Below are positions 54,037 to 61,658 of a stretch of DNA of 64,000 bases, one piece after another. The translations under genes were made by a program, and so were the position numbers. The DNA is taken from contig CAZCGU010000003.1 of NCBI GenBank assembly GCA_964498525.1, forward strand, positions 62,001-126,000, written 5' to 3'. The notes under the pieces are model-generated. The model ran no database searches. It was given only the letters and a program-made list of their open reading frames with translations, and was not told where the DNA came from. Origin of the DNA: DTU098 sp964498525 (lineage in GTDB: Bacteria > Bacillota > Desulfotomaculia > Desulfotomaculales > Pelotomaculaceae). The first letter of the stretch is position 1, and each line of letters opens with the position of its first letter.

Positions 54037-54680
54037 CGCCAGGCGCTAAAAAACCTGCTTGAGGTTAACAGACTTGATCCGGCTCCCCTGACCGGAATGG
54101 ACATGCTTACAGCGATCTGGGTCAGGGGCTTTAACGTGGACAAAGAAGAAGGGATCGGGTTGATTGAACAACTAACTGAAGAAATAAGGAATATTGCGGG
54201 ACAGGGGATTTCCCCCTTTGCTAAAGGTACGCCCCGCATCCTGCTGACCGGGTGCCCGGTGGGCACCGGTTGTGAAAAAGTGGTGCGCCTGCTGGAAGAA
54301 TGCGGCGGCAGTGTCGTTTTGCTATGAAAACTGCACCGGGATAAAAACTTTAGAATATCTTGCAGATGAAGATGAGCAAAGAAATCCAATGGAAGCAATT
54401 GCTGAAAGGTATCTGCAAATACCCTGTTCCTGCATCTCGCCCAACCCCGGGCGGCTGGAGCTTATCAGCAGGCTTGTCGCCGATTTTCAGGTTGACGGAG
54501 TGGTGGACCTTAGCTGGCAAGCCTGTCATACTTATATTGTGGAAGGTGAGCTGGTCCGGCGCCACGTCCGGGACAACTGCGGGCTGATACATCCAGCTGG
54601 AAACGGATTATTCCACATCGGACATTGAACAGCTGAAAACAAGGATCTCGGCCTTCATAGAAATGCTCAACGGGAGTTGA
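54037..54680 (+). pseudogene. Decayed 2-hydroxyacyl-CoA dehydratase subunit (HgdB/FldB-like)
   Basis: Only the C-terminal half of the family is present (about 215 residues of about 400). It begins after an in-frame TAA, reads RQALKNLLEVNRLDPAP on to ILLTGCPVGTGCEKVVRLLEE, then must shift frame at GTCGTTTTGC (54320) to continue as CYENCTGIK ... IAERYLQIPCSCISPN ... VDLSWQACHTY, and must shift again near 54590 to read QLETDYSTSDIEQLK to the TGA at 54680. The iron-sulfur cysteines and the CHTY/ETDYS motifs are those of the dehydratase family. So it has a 5' truncation and two frameshifts. The parent enzyme dehydrates 2-hydroxyacyl-CoA in amino-acid fermentation. Confidence 0.85.
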
Positions 54681-54686
54681 TTATAA

Positions 54687-55029
54687 ATGTACACAGTGGG
54701 AATAGACGCAGGCTCTGTTACCACCAAAGCGATGCTGCTTAACGGCGGGGACTGGCGTCATGTGATCAGGCCGGCTTGCTGCAACCCTAGCCAGGCCGCC
54801 TGGAGGCCTTCGAGGAACTGCTGGGCCGGGCTGGCCTGGTGCGCGGGACGATATCTCCTGCGTGATTTGAACCGGCTGCGGCAGGATTTCTATGCCATTT
54901 ATCGACAAGGCGGTAACCGGGATAACATGCCACGCCAGTGGGGCGCACCACATGCTGGAAGGGGCTGACATGGTGTTCGATATCAGTAATCTTTTTATTC
55001 ATCCACTTGCTAATAAATTAATCAAATAA
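54687..55029 (+). pseudogene. Decayed activator of 2-hydroxyacyl-CoA dehydratase (HgdC-like ATPase)
   Basis: Starts MYTVGIDAGSVTTKAMLLN, the phosphate-1 motif of BadF/BadG/HgdC ATPases. The next stretch is scrambled, and then the same family resumes in another frame: SMPFIDKAVTGITCHASGAH, HMLEGADMVFDIS, where the normal DIGGQD motif should be completed but the sequence runs out into an unrelated tail. The cluster-ligating Cys of ITCHA is present. Internal deletions, a frame change and a lost C-terminal half make it non-functional. Lies directly after the dehydratase remnant, as in working operons. Confidence 0.85.
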
Positions 55030-55117
55030 CATGAATAAAGGAATCGTTTTGACAAAGGGAGAAAATCACTTATTAACTTTATTACGAGTAGCAGATAATT
55101 AAACTTTTGTTTAACCT

Positions 55118-55213
55118 GGGGAGAAATGGGGATGGTCCCCCGCGGGCTTCAAACCCGTTTGTCTGCCTGTTACGCAGGCGGGAGTCGTGTTCGAATCCGA
55201 CTTCTCCTCACCA
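55118..55213 (+). tRNA. selC: tRNA-Sec (anticodon UCA)
   Basis: An 8-bp acceptor pair GGGGAGAA / TTCTCCTC (one G-T), extended D stem, anticodon arm GCGGGCTTCAAACCCG with loop CTTCAAA giving anticodon TCA, a long variable arm (CTGCCTGTTACGCAGG) and a T loop TTCGAAT, then CCA encoded. The 8-bp acceptor with a long variable arm and TCA anticodon identifies the selenocysteine tRNA. selA, selB and selD are not in this window. Confidence 0.92.
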
Positions 55214-55265
55214 AAATTATTTTATAAAAACTCTGTTTCCCGGCTCAGGCAAGGGGGAGGGGCGT

Positions 55266-55739
55266 TTATCCGGTTAGCAGGTCGCGCAGGCATTCTTTTA
55301 ATACTGGTTTATAATCAAGGTATTTCAGCCAGGTATTTTCGACAAAGTCATACCTTTTTTCATCATTCCTGGATACAACTACCAGTCCCCTTGTAGCGTA
55401 ATATTGAAAACCCAGGGGGGATTGATTTAGGGCGTGAACATCGACAGGCAGGCGGAGCCTGCGGCTGAGTACGGCGGAAAGGCTCAGGGAAAGGTCCAAC
55501 TGTTTTTCCCCTGTCAGGCTGTCGTCATAATAAACCGCAATATCTATATCCCGGCAGGGCAGCTCAGCCAAAAATGAACCATGCGCGTAGGCAAACTCGA
55601 TTACCGGGTAGCGTGAAAGGAAGCTTTTGATTTGCTTCAGGATCGCTTCTTTTTTTTCTTTGGAAAAACTAAAACGTTTTTCGTCTGAAATCGTCAGGAA
55701 CGCATTGTTATCAAAGGGATCCTCAGGCAAAGCCGTCAC
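55266..55739 (-). CDS. MntA-type nucleotidyltransferase antitoxin
   Basis: About 157 residues; GTG at 55739 is chosen because AGAGG lies 9 bp upstream, though a GTG at 55766 is in frame. The minimal-nucleotidyltransferase signature is AHGSFLAELPCRDIDIAVYY (GSx10DxD), residues near 40-60. MntA proteins neutralise HepT by adding AMP groups to a tyrosine near its active site. The gene overlaps the upstream HepT gene by 17 bp. Downstream lies the tRNA-Sec on the other strand. Confidence 0.88.
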   Translation of the reverse strand: MTALPEDPFDNNAFLTISDEKRFSFSKEKKEAILKQIKSFLSRYPVIEFAYAHGSFLAELPCRDIDIAVYYDDSLTGEKQLDLSLSLSAVLSRRLRLPVDVHALNQSPLGFQYYATRGLVVVSRNDEKRYDFVENTWLKYLDYKPVLKECLRDLLTG

Positions 55740-56178
55740 CCCCCGGTTGCCTCTGCAATAATTCACTTATCTCCTGCAGGTAGATATCAAGGTCATGCAG
55801 GTCTTTTCTTATTAAACTCAACATGCGGCGATTGTCAACTACTCCATAACCGTGCACCAAAAGATTACGGAAACCCGCCATCTTGCCCAATCGTATAGCC
55901 AGCCCCGGTTCAATCAAACAGTTTTCGCCCAGCAGCAGAAAACTTTCAGCGTAGCTGGCTGGGGCTTTAGCCAGAAGCCTGGCGCAAAAGTGGGTTGCAA
56001 TATTAATCGCTGCCTCAATGAGGACAATAAAGGCGTATCGTGCCGAGCGGACAGCCTCCGGGTTGCCGAGAAAAACCCCATCGGCAAGCTTACCATAAGC
56101 CTGTAATATTTTTATGGATTCCCGGACATCTGCTATTTTTTCCGCTATACGGGGCAGGTTAAGCTTTGCATAATCCAT
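55723..56178 (-). CDS. HepT-like ribonuclease toxin
   Basis: About 151 residues from the ATG at 56178 with GAGG 9 bp upstream; the longer frame to 56259 has no support. HEPN fold with the ribonuclease motif R-x4-H-x-Y as RNLLVHGYG near residue 115. The preceding AFIVLIEAAINIATH is also typical. It forms a toxin-antitoxin pair with the overlapping MntA gene. Toxin first, antitoxin second is the usual order for HepT/MntA. Confidence 0.88.
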   Translation of the reverse strand: MDYAKLNLPRIAEKIADVRESIKILQAYGKLADGVFLGNPEAVRSARYAFIVLIEAAINIATHFCARLLAKAPASYAESFLLLGENCLIEPGLAIRLGKMAGFRNLLVHGYGVVDNRRMLSLIRKDLHDLDIYLQEISELLQRQPGGDGFA

Positions 56179-56826
56179 AGGGTTTATCCTCGTGTATTCT
56201 TCCCTCCAGCCGGGGGTCTCTGGCGCTAACAGGCAGTTATGAGGGGCTTTTGTCCACATTGTATCTCAAATGGAACCAAATGGCAATAATTGACTGGACT
56301 GCAATTTGAAATCTTGCTCACTCAGCAAACGCAGGAGCAGGTTTCCCGCCACCATGCGCTGGTACCGGTCGCTGCCCCTGATCTGATGTCGCCGATTGGC
56401 AGGAAGCTTTTGGTGATATTTTCCCCGCCCGGCGCAGTATACCGGTGTTGCGAAAATCATGCCTGATCATAGTCGTATCCATTTTGCGGCCCATTTGGGA
56501 CGGGGTCGACGCCGAAGCCAATCTGACCCAGCATGTCAAGATCCTCAAGGCCGAGGGGCTGCTGAACATATTGACCTGGCTTATGCCTGACAGGCAACCC
56601 TGACTTCTGTTCTGCTCATGCTTTTCACCACGCAGCTGCTTTTCGGCAGCTTGCCAATGTCAAAGAGACTCCCGGGGATTCCTGGTAATAATGTCAAATC
56701 CACAAAAAAATAAAGGGTTTTTTGTTAGATGTATAAAAATAAAGAAGGTAATATTGCCCATGTGACTGGTGGCCGGGAAATATTTTTTAAAAACTAACAT
56801 TCTGGGGATTGGATGTGCGGCATAGG
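56179..56826. other. Gap with a possible degraded gene
   Basis: About 650 bp. Between about 56470 and 56603 one plus-strand frame reads like a protein tail (SILRPIWDGVDAEANLTQHV, then KAEGLLNILTWLMPDRQP and stop) without a start; I cannot assign it. The rest looks non-coding. The right end is the leader of the symporter genes. Confidence 0.4.
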
Positions 56827-58440
56827 ATGGCAAAAAAAGATTTCGGGCTTACGATAGCAAACCTTGAGGCCGCCACAAGTTTTGTGCGGGATCTATTAAA
56901 AAAATACAAGTGCACCAGCCGGGACCTCATGCAAGCCGAGCTTTTTACGGAAGAGACGGTTGTGCACTGGGCGAAGGCCGCCGCTGCGGAAGATACTTTT
57001 CAAATCGAACTGCGCAAGCGATTTAAAATCATAACCATATCGCTGTTCTACCGGGGTGCGCCATCCAATCCGCTGTCCCCGTCCGGTGGGGACGCGGATG
57101 ATGAATTTTGCTTTATCGGTCAGAACATTTTAATCGGGCTTTCCACAGTCGCCTACAGTTACGAAAACGGCTGTAATGTGGTTGCCTTTACCCTAAAGGA
57201 AAAAGGGCTGAACCCCGTTGCCGCTATCGGCCTGGCCCTGGGCGCGGCTGTAATCTGTGGTCTGTCCGTGAACAGCTTTGCCCCCGCCCTGCAAAAATTC
57301 CTGCCAGCTGCAATATTGAACCCTTTAAGCAACACTTTTTTCGGGCTGCTTAACGCCATAGTCATTCCCTTTCTCTTTGTGTCGGTAATTGCCAGTATCT
57401 TTAATATGGAAAATATCGCCCAGATGAAACGTATTTTTCGTACGCTATTTAGCTGGTTTGCGGGAATAACGGTTGTGTCGGGGGTGGTTGCCGTGCTGGC
57501 CGGAGTTTTGTATTTTCCCCCGGGGAGTGGTGGGAACGCCGGCGCCAGTGAAGGAATCTGGGCGCAGTTAGCCGCAATGTTGTTTGATATAGTGCCCGCC
57601 AACATCTTTAAGTCCTTTTTGGACGGCAATACTCTGCAAACAATTTTCCTCGCTGCGATCATGGGCATTGCCATGCTCACCTTGAAAGGACGTTTCCCTG
57701 TTTTAACCAAAGCTATAACTGAACTGAACCTGGTTTTGTCTACTTTGTTGGATGCCGTTTGTTCCCTGATGCCCTGGGTGATCTTTATTTGTATTTTCAA
57801 CATGCTGTTATCGGGGGACGGCGGGGCGCTCCTCAGTTCCCTGGGGGTAGTTGCGCTTATATGCATCTGTTTTGCGGTAATTACCTTGCTTTGCCTGGCA
57901 AGTATTGTTGTCATTGAAAAGGATAATCCCCTGGAGTACATTAAAACTGTTGGTTCATTCCTGCTGATTGCCTTAACTACCGCCAGCTCCAGCGCTACCT
58001 TTGCGCCTCATACCATTGTTGCCACCACCAAACAGGGTATCCGGGACTATCTGGTTAACTTTTCTATACCCGTGGGCGCCCTGTTTTCCAAACCCTATGT
58101 GGTACCGGCCTTGTTTTTGCTGTCTTTATTTGTGGGCAATTTTTACGGGATCAATTTTGGTTTTGCGGATATAGCAGCCATGGTCCTCCTTAGTATAATT
58201 ATGTCCATAGCCGTGCCGCCTGCGCAGGGAATGGGCGTTTTCCTTTTTACGGTTGTATTTAAAAAATTCGGTATTCACCTGGAAGGCATGGCCATGGCGG
58301 TCAGTCTTTTTATCCTTTTTGACTATCTAATGACCACCGGCAACGTATTATCCATAAACATCAGCATGCTGCATACGGAACACTGGCTGAGGAAAACGAG
58401 TGAAGGGGAAACGGCGAAATTTTCCGCTTATATCCGGTAA
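56827..58440 (+). CDS. Dicarboxylate/amino-acid:cation symporter with N-terminal HATPase-like domain, copy 1
   Basis: About 537 residues. The ATG at 56827 (MAKKDFGL) matches the start of the paralogue downstream; ATG 56809 adds six residues. Residues 1-130 are not membrane sequence: EETVVHWAKAAAAEDTF, ISLFYRGAPSNPL and ILIGLSTVAYSYENGCNVV follow the N-, G1- and GLGL-region spacing of RsbW-type HATPases, but without the catalytic Asn and DxGxG. Residues 135 on are a sodium:dicarboxylate symporter (SDF): about eight membrane segments and LTTASSSATFAPHT in place of the usual SSSxATLP hairpin. The copy 2 gene follows after 59 bp. The domain may sense nucleotide and gate transport (inference). Confidence 0.85.
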   Translation: MAKKDFGLTIANLEAATSFVRDLLKKYKCTSRDLMQAELFTEETVVHWAKAAAAEDTFQIELRKRFKIITISLFYRGAPSNPLSPSGGDADDEFCFIGQNILIGLSTVAYSYENGCNVVAFTLKEKGLNPVAAIGLALGAAVICGLSVNSFAPALQKFLPAAILNPLSNTFFGLLNAIVIPFLFVSVIASIFNMENIAQMKRIFRTLFSWFAGITVVSGVVAVLAGVLYFPPGSGGNAGASEGIWAQLAAMLFDIVPANIFKSFLDGNTLQTIFLAAIMGIAMLTLKGRFPVLTKAITELNLVLSTLLDAVCSLMPWVIFICIFNMLLSGDGGALLSSLGVVALICICFAVITLLCLASIVVIEKDNPLEYIKTVGSFLLIALTTASSSATFAPHTIVATTKQGIRDYLVNFSIPVGALFSKPYVVPALFLLSLFVGNFYGINFGFADIAAMVLLSIIMSIAVPPAQGMGVFLFTVVFKKFGIHLEGMAMAVSLFILFDYLMTTGNVLSINISMLHTEHWLRKTSEGETAKFSAYIR

Positions 58441-58499
58441 GTTACTATATTAGCCTTGGTTTTTTAAGTTCTGGGTTTTGTAAGGATGGGCTGCATACC

Positions 58500-60134
58500 A
58501 TGGCAAACAAAAAAGATTTCGGGTTGACAATAGCAAATCTCGGGACCGCCACAAACTTTGTGGGCGACCTATTAAAAAAATACAAGTGTACCAGCCGGGA
58601 CCACGTGCAAGCCGAACTTTTTACGGAAGAGACGGTTGTGCACTGGGCGAAGGCCGCCGCTGCGGAAGATACTTTTCAAATCGAACTGCGCAAGCGGTTT
58701 AAAACCATAACCATATCGCTGTCTTACCGGGGTGCGCCGTCCAATCCGCTGTCCCCGTCCGGTGGGGACGCGGATGAGGAATTCGGCTTTATCGGTCAGA
58801 ATATTTTAATCGGGCTCTCCACAGTCACCTACAGTTACGAAAACGGCTGTAATGTGGTTGCCTTTAACCTGAGAGAAAAAGGGCTCAATCCCGTTGCCGC
58901 CATCGGCCTGGCCCTGGGCTCGGCTATAATCTGTGGTTTGTCTGTAAATAGCTTTGCCCCCGCCCTGCAAAATTTCCTGCCTGCCGCAATACTGGACCCT
59001 TTAAGCAATGCTTTTTTCGGGCTGCTTAACGCCATAGTTATTCCTTTCCTCTTTGTGTCGGTAATTGCCAGCATCTTTAACATGGAAAATATCGCCCAGA
59101 TGAAACGTATTTTTCGAATAGTCCTGGGCTGGTTTGCCGGGCTGACGGCTATGTCGGGCTTAATTACCGCGTTGGCGGGAATAATTTATTTTCCCTTGCA
59201 GGACGGCAGCGTCCAGGGCGCCGGCGGGGGAATCTGGTTACAGGTTGCCGAAATGTTGTTTGACATTATACCCTCAAATCTATTTAAGTCTTTTTTGGAC
59301 AACAATACCCTGCAAACGATTTTCCTGGCCGCCCTGGTGGGTATTGCCATACTCACCATGAAAGGACGCTTCCCCGTTTTAACCAGGGTTATCACCGAAT
59401 TTAACCTGATTTTTGCTACCTTGTTGGATGCCCTTTGCACCCTGATGCCCTGGGTGATTTTTATATGTATTTTTAACATACTATTGTCGGGGGACGGCGG
59501 GACGCTTCTTGGTTCTATTGGTGTTGTGGCGCTCATATGTATGTGTTTTGTGGTTATCGCCGTGCTGGGCCTGATCAGCGTTGCCGTCATTGAAAAGGAA
59601 AATCTGGTGGAATACGTCAAAACCATCGGCTCTGTCCTGCTGATTGCTGTAACTACCGCCAGCTCCAGTGCTACCTTTGCCCCCCATACCACGATTGCCA
59701 CCACGAAACAGGGTATCCGTGATTACCTGGTTAAATTCACCATACCCGCGGGCGTGCTTTTTTTAAAACCCTTTTCGGTGCCCATCCTGTTTTTGATGTC
59801 TATATTTACAGGCGGTATATACGGGATCAATTTTGGTGCGGCGGATATTGTATCCATGCTGCTGCTTTGCCTTATTATTGCTATAGCGGCGCCGCCCGTA
59901 CAGGGTATGGGTACCTTCCTTTTCACGGTTGTATTTAAAAAGTTCGGTATTCCCCTGGAAGGCCTGGCCATGGCGGCAAGTCTTTATATTTTTTTCGACT
60001 ATCTGGCGACCACCGGTGATATGCTTTTCATAAATATAAGCATGCTGCATACGGAACATTGGCTGCGGGAGCAAGATAAAAGGAAAGGGCCGGATTGCCG
60101 GCGGCGTTGTCTGGCGGCGGCTCGGCGCCGGTGA
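58500..60134 (+). CDS. Dicarboxylate/amino-acid:cation symporter with N-terminal HATPase-like domain, copy 2
   Basis: A 544-residue paralogue of the gene before it, with AAGGATGGG before the ATG. Long stretches are nearly identical at protein level (TEETVVHWAKAAAAEDTFQ; SVIASIFNMENIAQMKRIFR), while the middle loops differ (inserted LQDGSVQGAGGG against PPGSGGNAGAS). The same degenerate HATPase-like N-terminus and SDF core are present. Its last 15-20 codons, from about 60080, run in another frame over the GNAT remnant, so the original C-terminus has been replaced. Tandem duplication followed by divergence is evident. Confidence 0.85.
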   Translation: MANKKDFGLTIANLGTATNFVGDLLKKYKCTSRDHVQAELFTEETVVHWAKAAAAEDTFQIELRKRFKTITISLSYRGAPSNPLSPSGGDADEEFGFIGQNILIGLSTVTYSYENGCNVVAFNLREKGLNPVAAIGLALGSAIICGLSVNSFAPALQNFLPAAILDPLSNAFFGLLNAIVIPFLFVSVIASIFNMENIAQMKRIFRIVLGWFAGLTAMSGLITALAGIIYFPLQDGSVQGAGGGIWLQVAEMLFDIIPSNLFKSFLDNNTLQTIFLAALVGIAILTMKGRFPVLTRVITEFNLIFATLLDALCTLMPWVIFICIFNILLSGDGGTLLGSIGVVALICMCFVVIAVLGLISVAVIEKENLVEYVKTIGSVLLIAVTTASSSATFAPHTTIATTKQGIRDYLVKFTIPAGVLFLKPFSVPILFLMSIFTGGIYGINFGAADIVSMLLLCLIIAIAAPPVQGMGTFLFTVVFKKFGIPLEGLAMAASLYIFFDYLATTGDMLFINISMLHTEHWLREQDKRKGPDCRRRCLAAARRR

Positions 60135-60546
60135 CGGCTACCCGGTTAAAACGTTTCTTATCCCGGAGCGCCTGATCGAGGAAAACGCCGCCCGCCGGGT
60201 TATTTCCAGCGTGGCCCGCACCCCCAAAGGGGACATCGTCGGCCATAGCGCCCTGTACACCAGCGCGCCCAACAAAAGGATTTATGAAACGGGCGCCGTC
60301 CTGGTGCTGCCGGAATATCGCTGCCGGGGCGGTATGTTTGTAAAATTGATTACCCATGGGATAGATGCGGCGGCAAGGGGTCCTGGTGTGGATCTTATTT
60401 ACGGGGAACCCGTTTGCAACCACCGCATTACCCAAAAGGCGGCAGCTTTTTTCGGCTTAAAAACCTTTGCCGTTGAGGTCGATCTGATGCCCGCGTCAAC
60501 ATCCTGCCCTGGCATTCTATACGTTTATTTTTTATTGAGGTGTTAA
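60085..60546 (+). pseudogene. 5'- and probably 3'-truncated GNAT-like acetyltransferase remnant
   Basis: A protein-like frame without start overlaps the end of copy 2: VVWRRLGAGDGYPVK, GDIVGHSALYTSAPNKRIYETGAVLVLPEYRCRGG, then GVDLIYGEPVCNHRITQKAA and VEVDLMPA. VLPEYRxxG(G/I) with the preceding beta strand is the acetyl-CoA-binding region of GNAT proteins. The frame begins at the junction with the symporter gene. Probably a deletion joined the two genes, leaving about half of the acetyltransferase. Confidence 0.7.
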
Positions 60547-60550
60547 ACAT

Positions 60551-61267
60551 ATGGATTTTAAAACTTTATGGCCTCCATGGCAGTACGACGAGCGGGCAAA
60601 GGCCGGTGTGGATTACGCGGCTAAGGCAATTGCGGCGGAGTACGATCAGAGGCACGCCGGATTCCGTGATTTTGAAAAAGACGCCCGGCTGATCATGGAG
60701 CGGCTCGGCTTGAAACCGGAGCACAGGATAATTGATTTCGGCTGCGGTACCGGCGCCTTCGTGATCCCGGCGGCCCGGTCCTGCCGGAAGGTCTATGCCG
60801 TGGATATTTCGCAGGCCATGCTGGACAGATGCGAAAAAAAAGCCCGGGCCGCCGGTCTGGGCAATGTCGAGACCTGCTGCGCGGGCTTTCTGACTTACGA
60901 GCACCAGGGAGATCCTGTGGACGCCGTTGTCTCCCTGGTTGCCCTCCACCACCTGCCGGATTTTTGGAAGGCCATCGCTCTCAGGCGCATGTACCATATG
61001 CTCAAACCAGGCGGGAAGCTATACCTTTTTGACGTGGTGTTTTCCTTTCCGCTTGAGTCCTGCCAGGGCGAACTGGACAACTGGGTGAGCGGAATGTACG
61101 AAACGGCCGGCCGGGCCATGGCTGAGGAAGCCGTCATCCACATCCGCGAGGAATACAGCACCTTTGACTGGGTTATGGAGGGGATAATTGAGCGGGCGGG
61201 CTTCAGGATAGAACAGAAGCTCTCCGAGTTACCTTACTGCCTCACTTACGTGAATGTCCGGCCGTGA
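60551..61267 (+). CDS. Class I SAM-dependent methyltransferase
   Basis: A 238-residue protein with GAGGTG 8 bp before its ATG. Motif I is IIDFGCGTGAF near residue 57-67, motif II VYAVDISQAML, motif IV/V VDAVVSLVALHHLPDFW, and LKPGGKLYLFDVVF follows, a Methyltransf_11/25-type enzyme. The substrate cannot be inferred. It follows the GNAT remnant closely and may once have been in the same operon. Confidence 0.88.
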   Translation: MDFKTLWPPWQYDERAKAGVDYAAKAIAAEYDQRHAGFRDFEKDARLIMERLGLKPEHRIIDFGCGTGAFVIPAARSCRKVYAVDISQAMLDRCEKKARAAGLGNVETCCAGFLTYEHQGDPVDAVVSLVALHHLPDFWKAIALRRMYHMLKPGGKLYLFDVVFSFPLESCQGELDNWVSGMYETAGRAMAEEAVIHIREEYSTFDWVMEGIIERAGFRIEQKLSELPYCLTYVNVRP

Positions 61268-61658
61268 GTGGGGCTTCAAAGGTGTCAACAGCCCCGTTTC
61301 CCCGAAACCCCCCTGACCCGTTTGTTGTTGTAATTAATATATCCTTGAAGCAATATTTGGAATAACCTTGCTGTCCCCGATATTCCATAATAAAATGCCG
61401 TCCACCGTATATTCTCAGGTCATTCGAATTTCCATGATCGGGCGGACGGCAGCCGCTAACCAACCCTGGAAAGAACCCCCTATGGTAGTTTTCTGGTGCT
61501 ACCATAGGGGGTTTTATGAGCCGTATCTTTCCCGGGGTTACTTGCCTTGGGGAGTCAGGGGTTTTCGTTCATAGAACGTTCATAGAACATAGTACGACCT
61601 TGTCTGTCCGGTTGAATTGCCTTGCAGCCGGATCCCGATGCCGGTCAGACACACATAC
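61268..61658. other. Convergent intergenic region
   Basis: About 390 bp between convergent genes, with a strong hairpin terminator (61475-61514). No gene recognised. Confidence 0.6.
61475..61514. terminator. Bidirectional intrinsic terminator
   Basis: Fifteen-base arms AACCCCCTATGGTAG and CTACCATAGGGGGTT pair perfectly around a 10-base loop, followed by TTAT. It lies between convergent genes and can serve both. Confidence 0.85.

Noticed and set aside
54310..54345. In-frame TGA in the HgdB-like gene as a selenocysteine codon, given nearby selC
   Set aside because: The homologous sequence continues in a different frame (CYENCTGIK), so it is a frameshift in a T run, not a recoded UGA.
57159..57941. 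Long minus-strand frame opposite the first symporter
   Set aside because: Mirror of a conserved membrane protein gene; no ribosome binding site or protein family. The same applies to 25763-26425, 40077-40694, 47207-47824 and 59186-59704.
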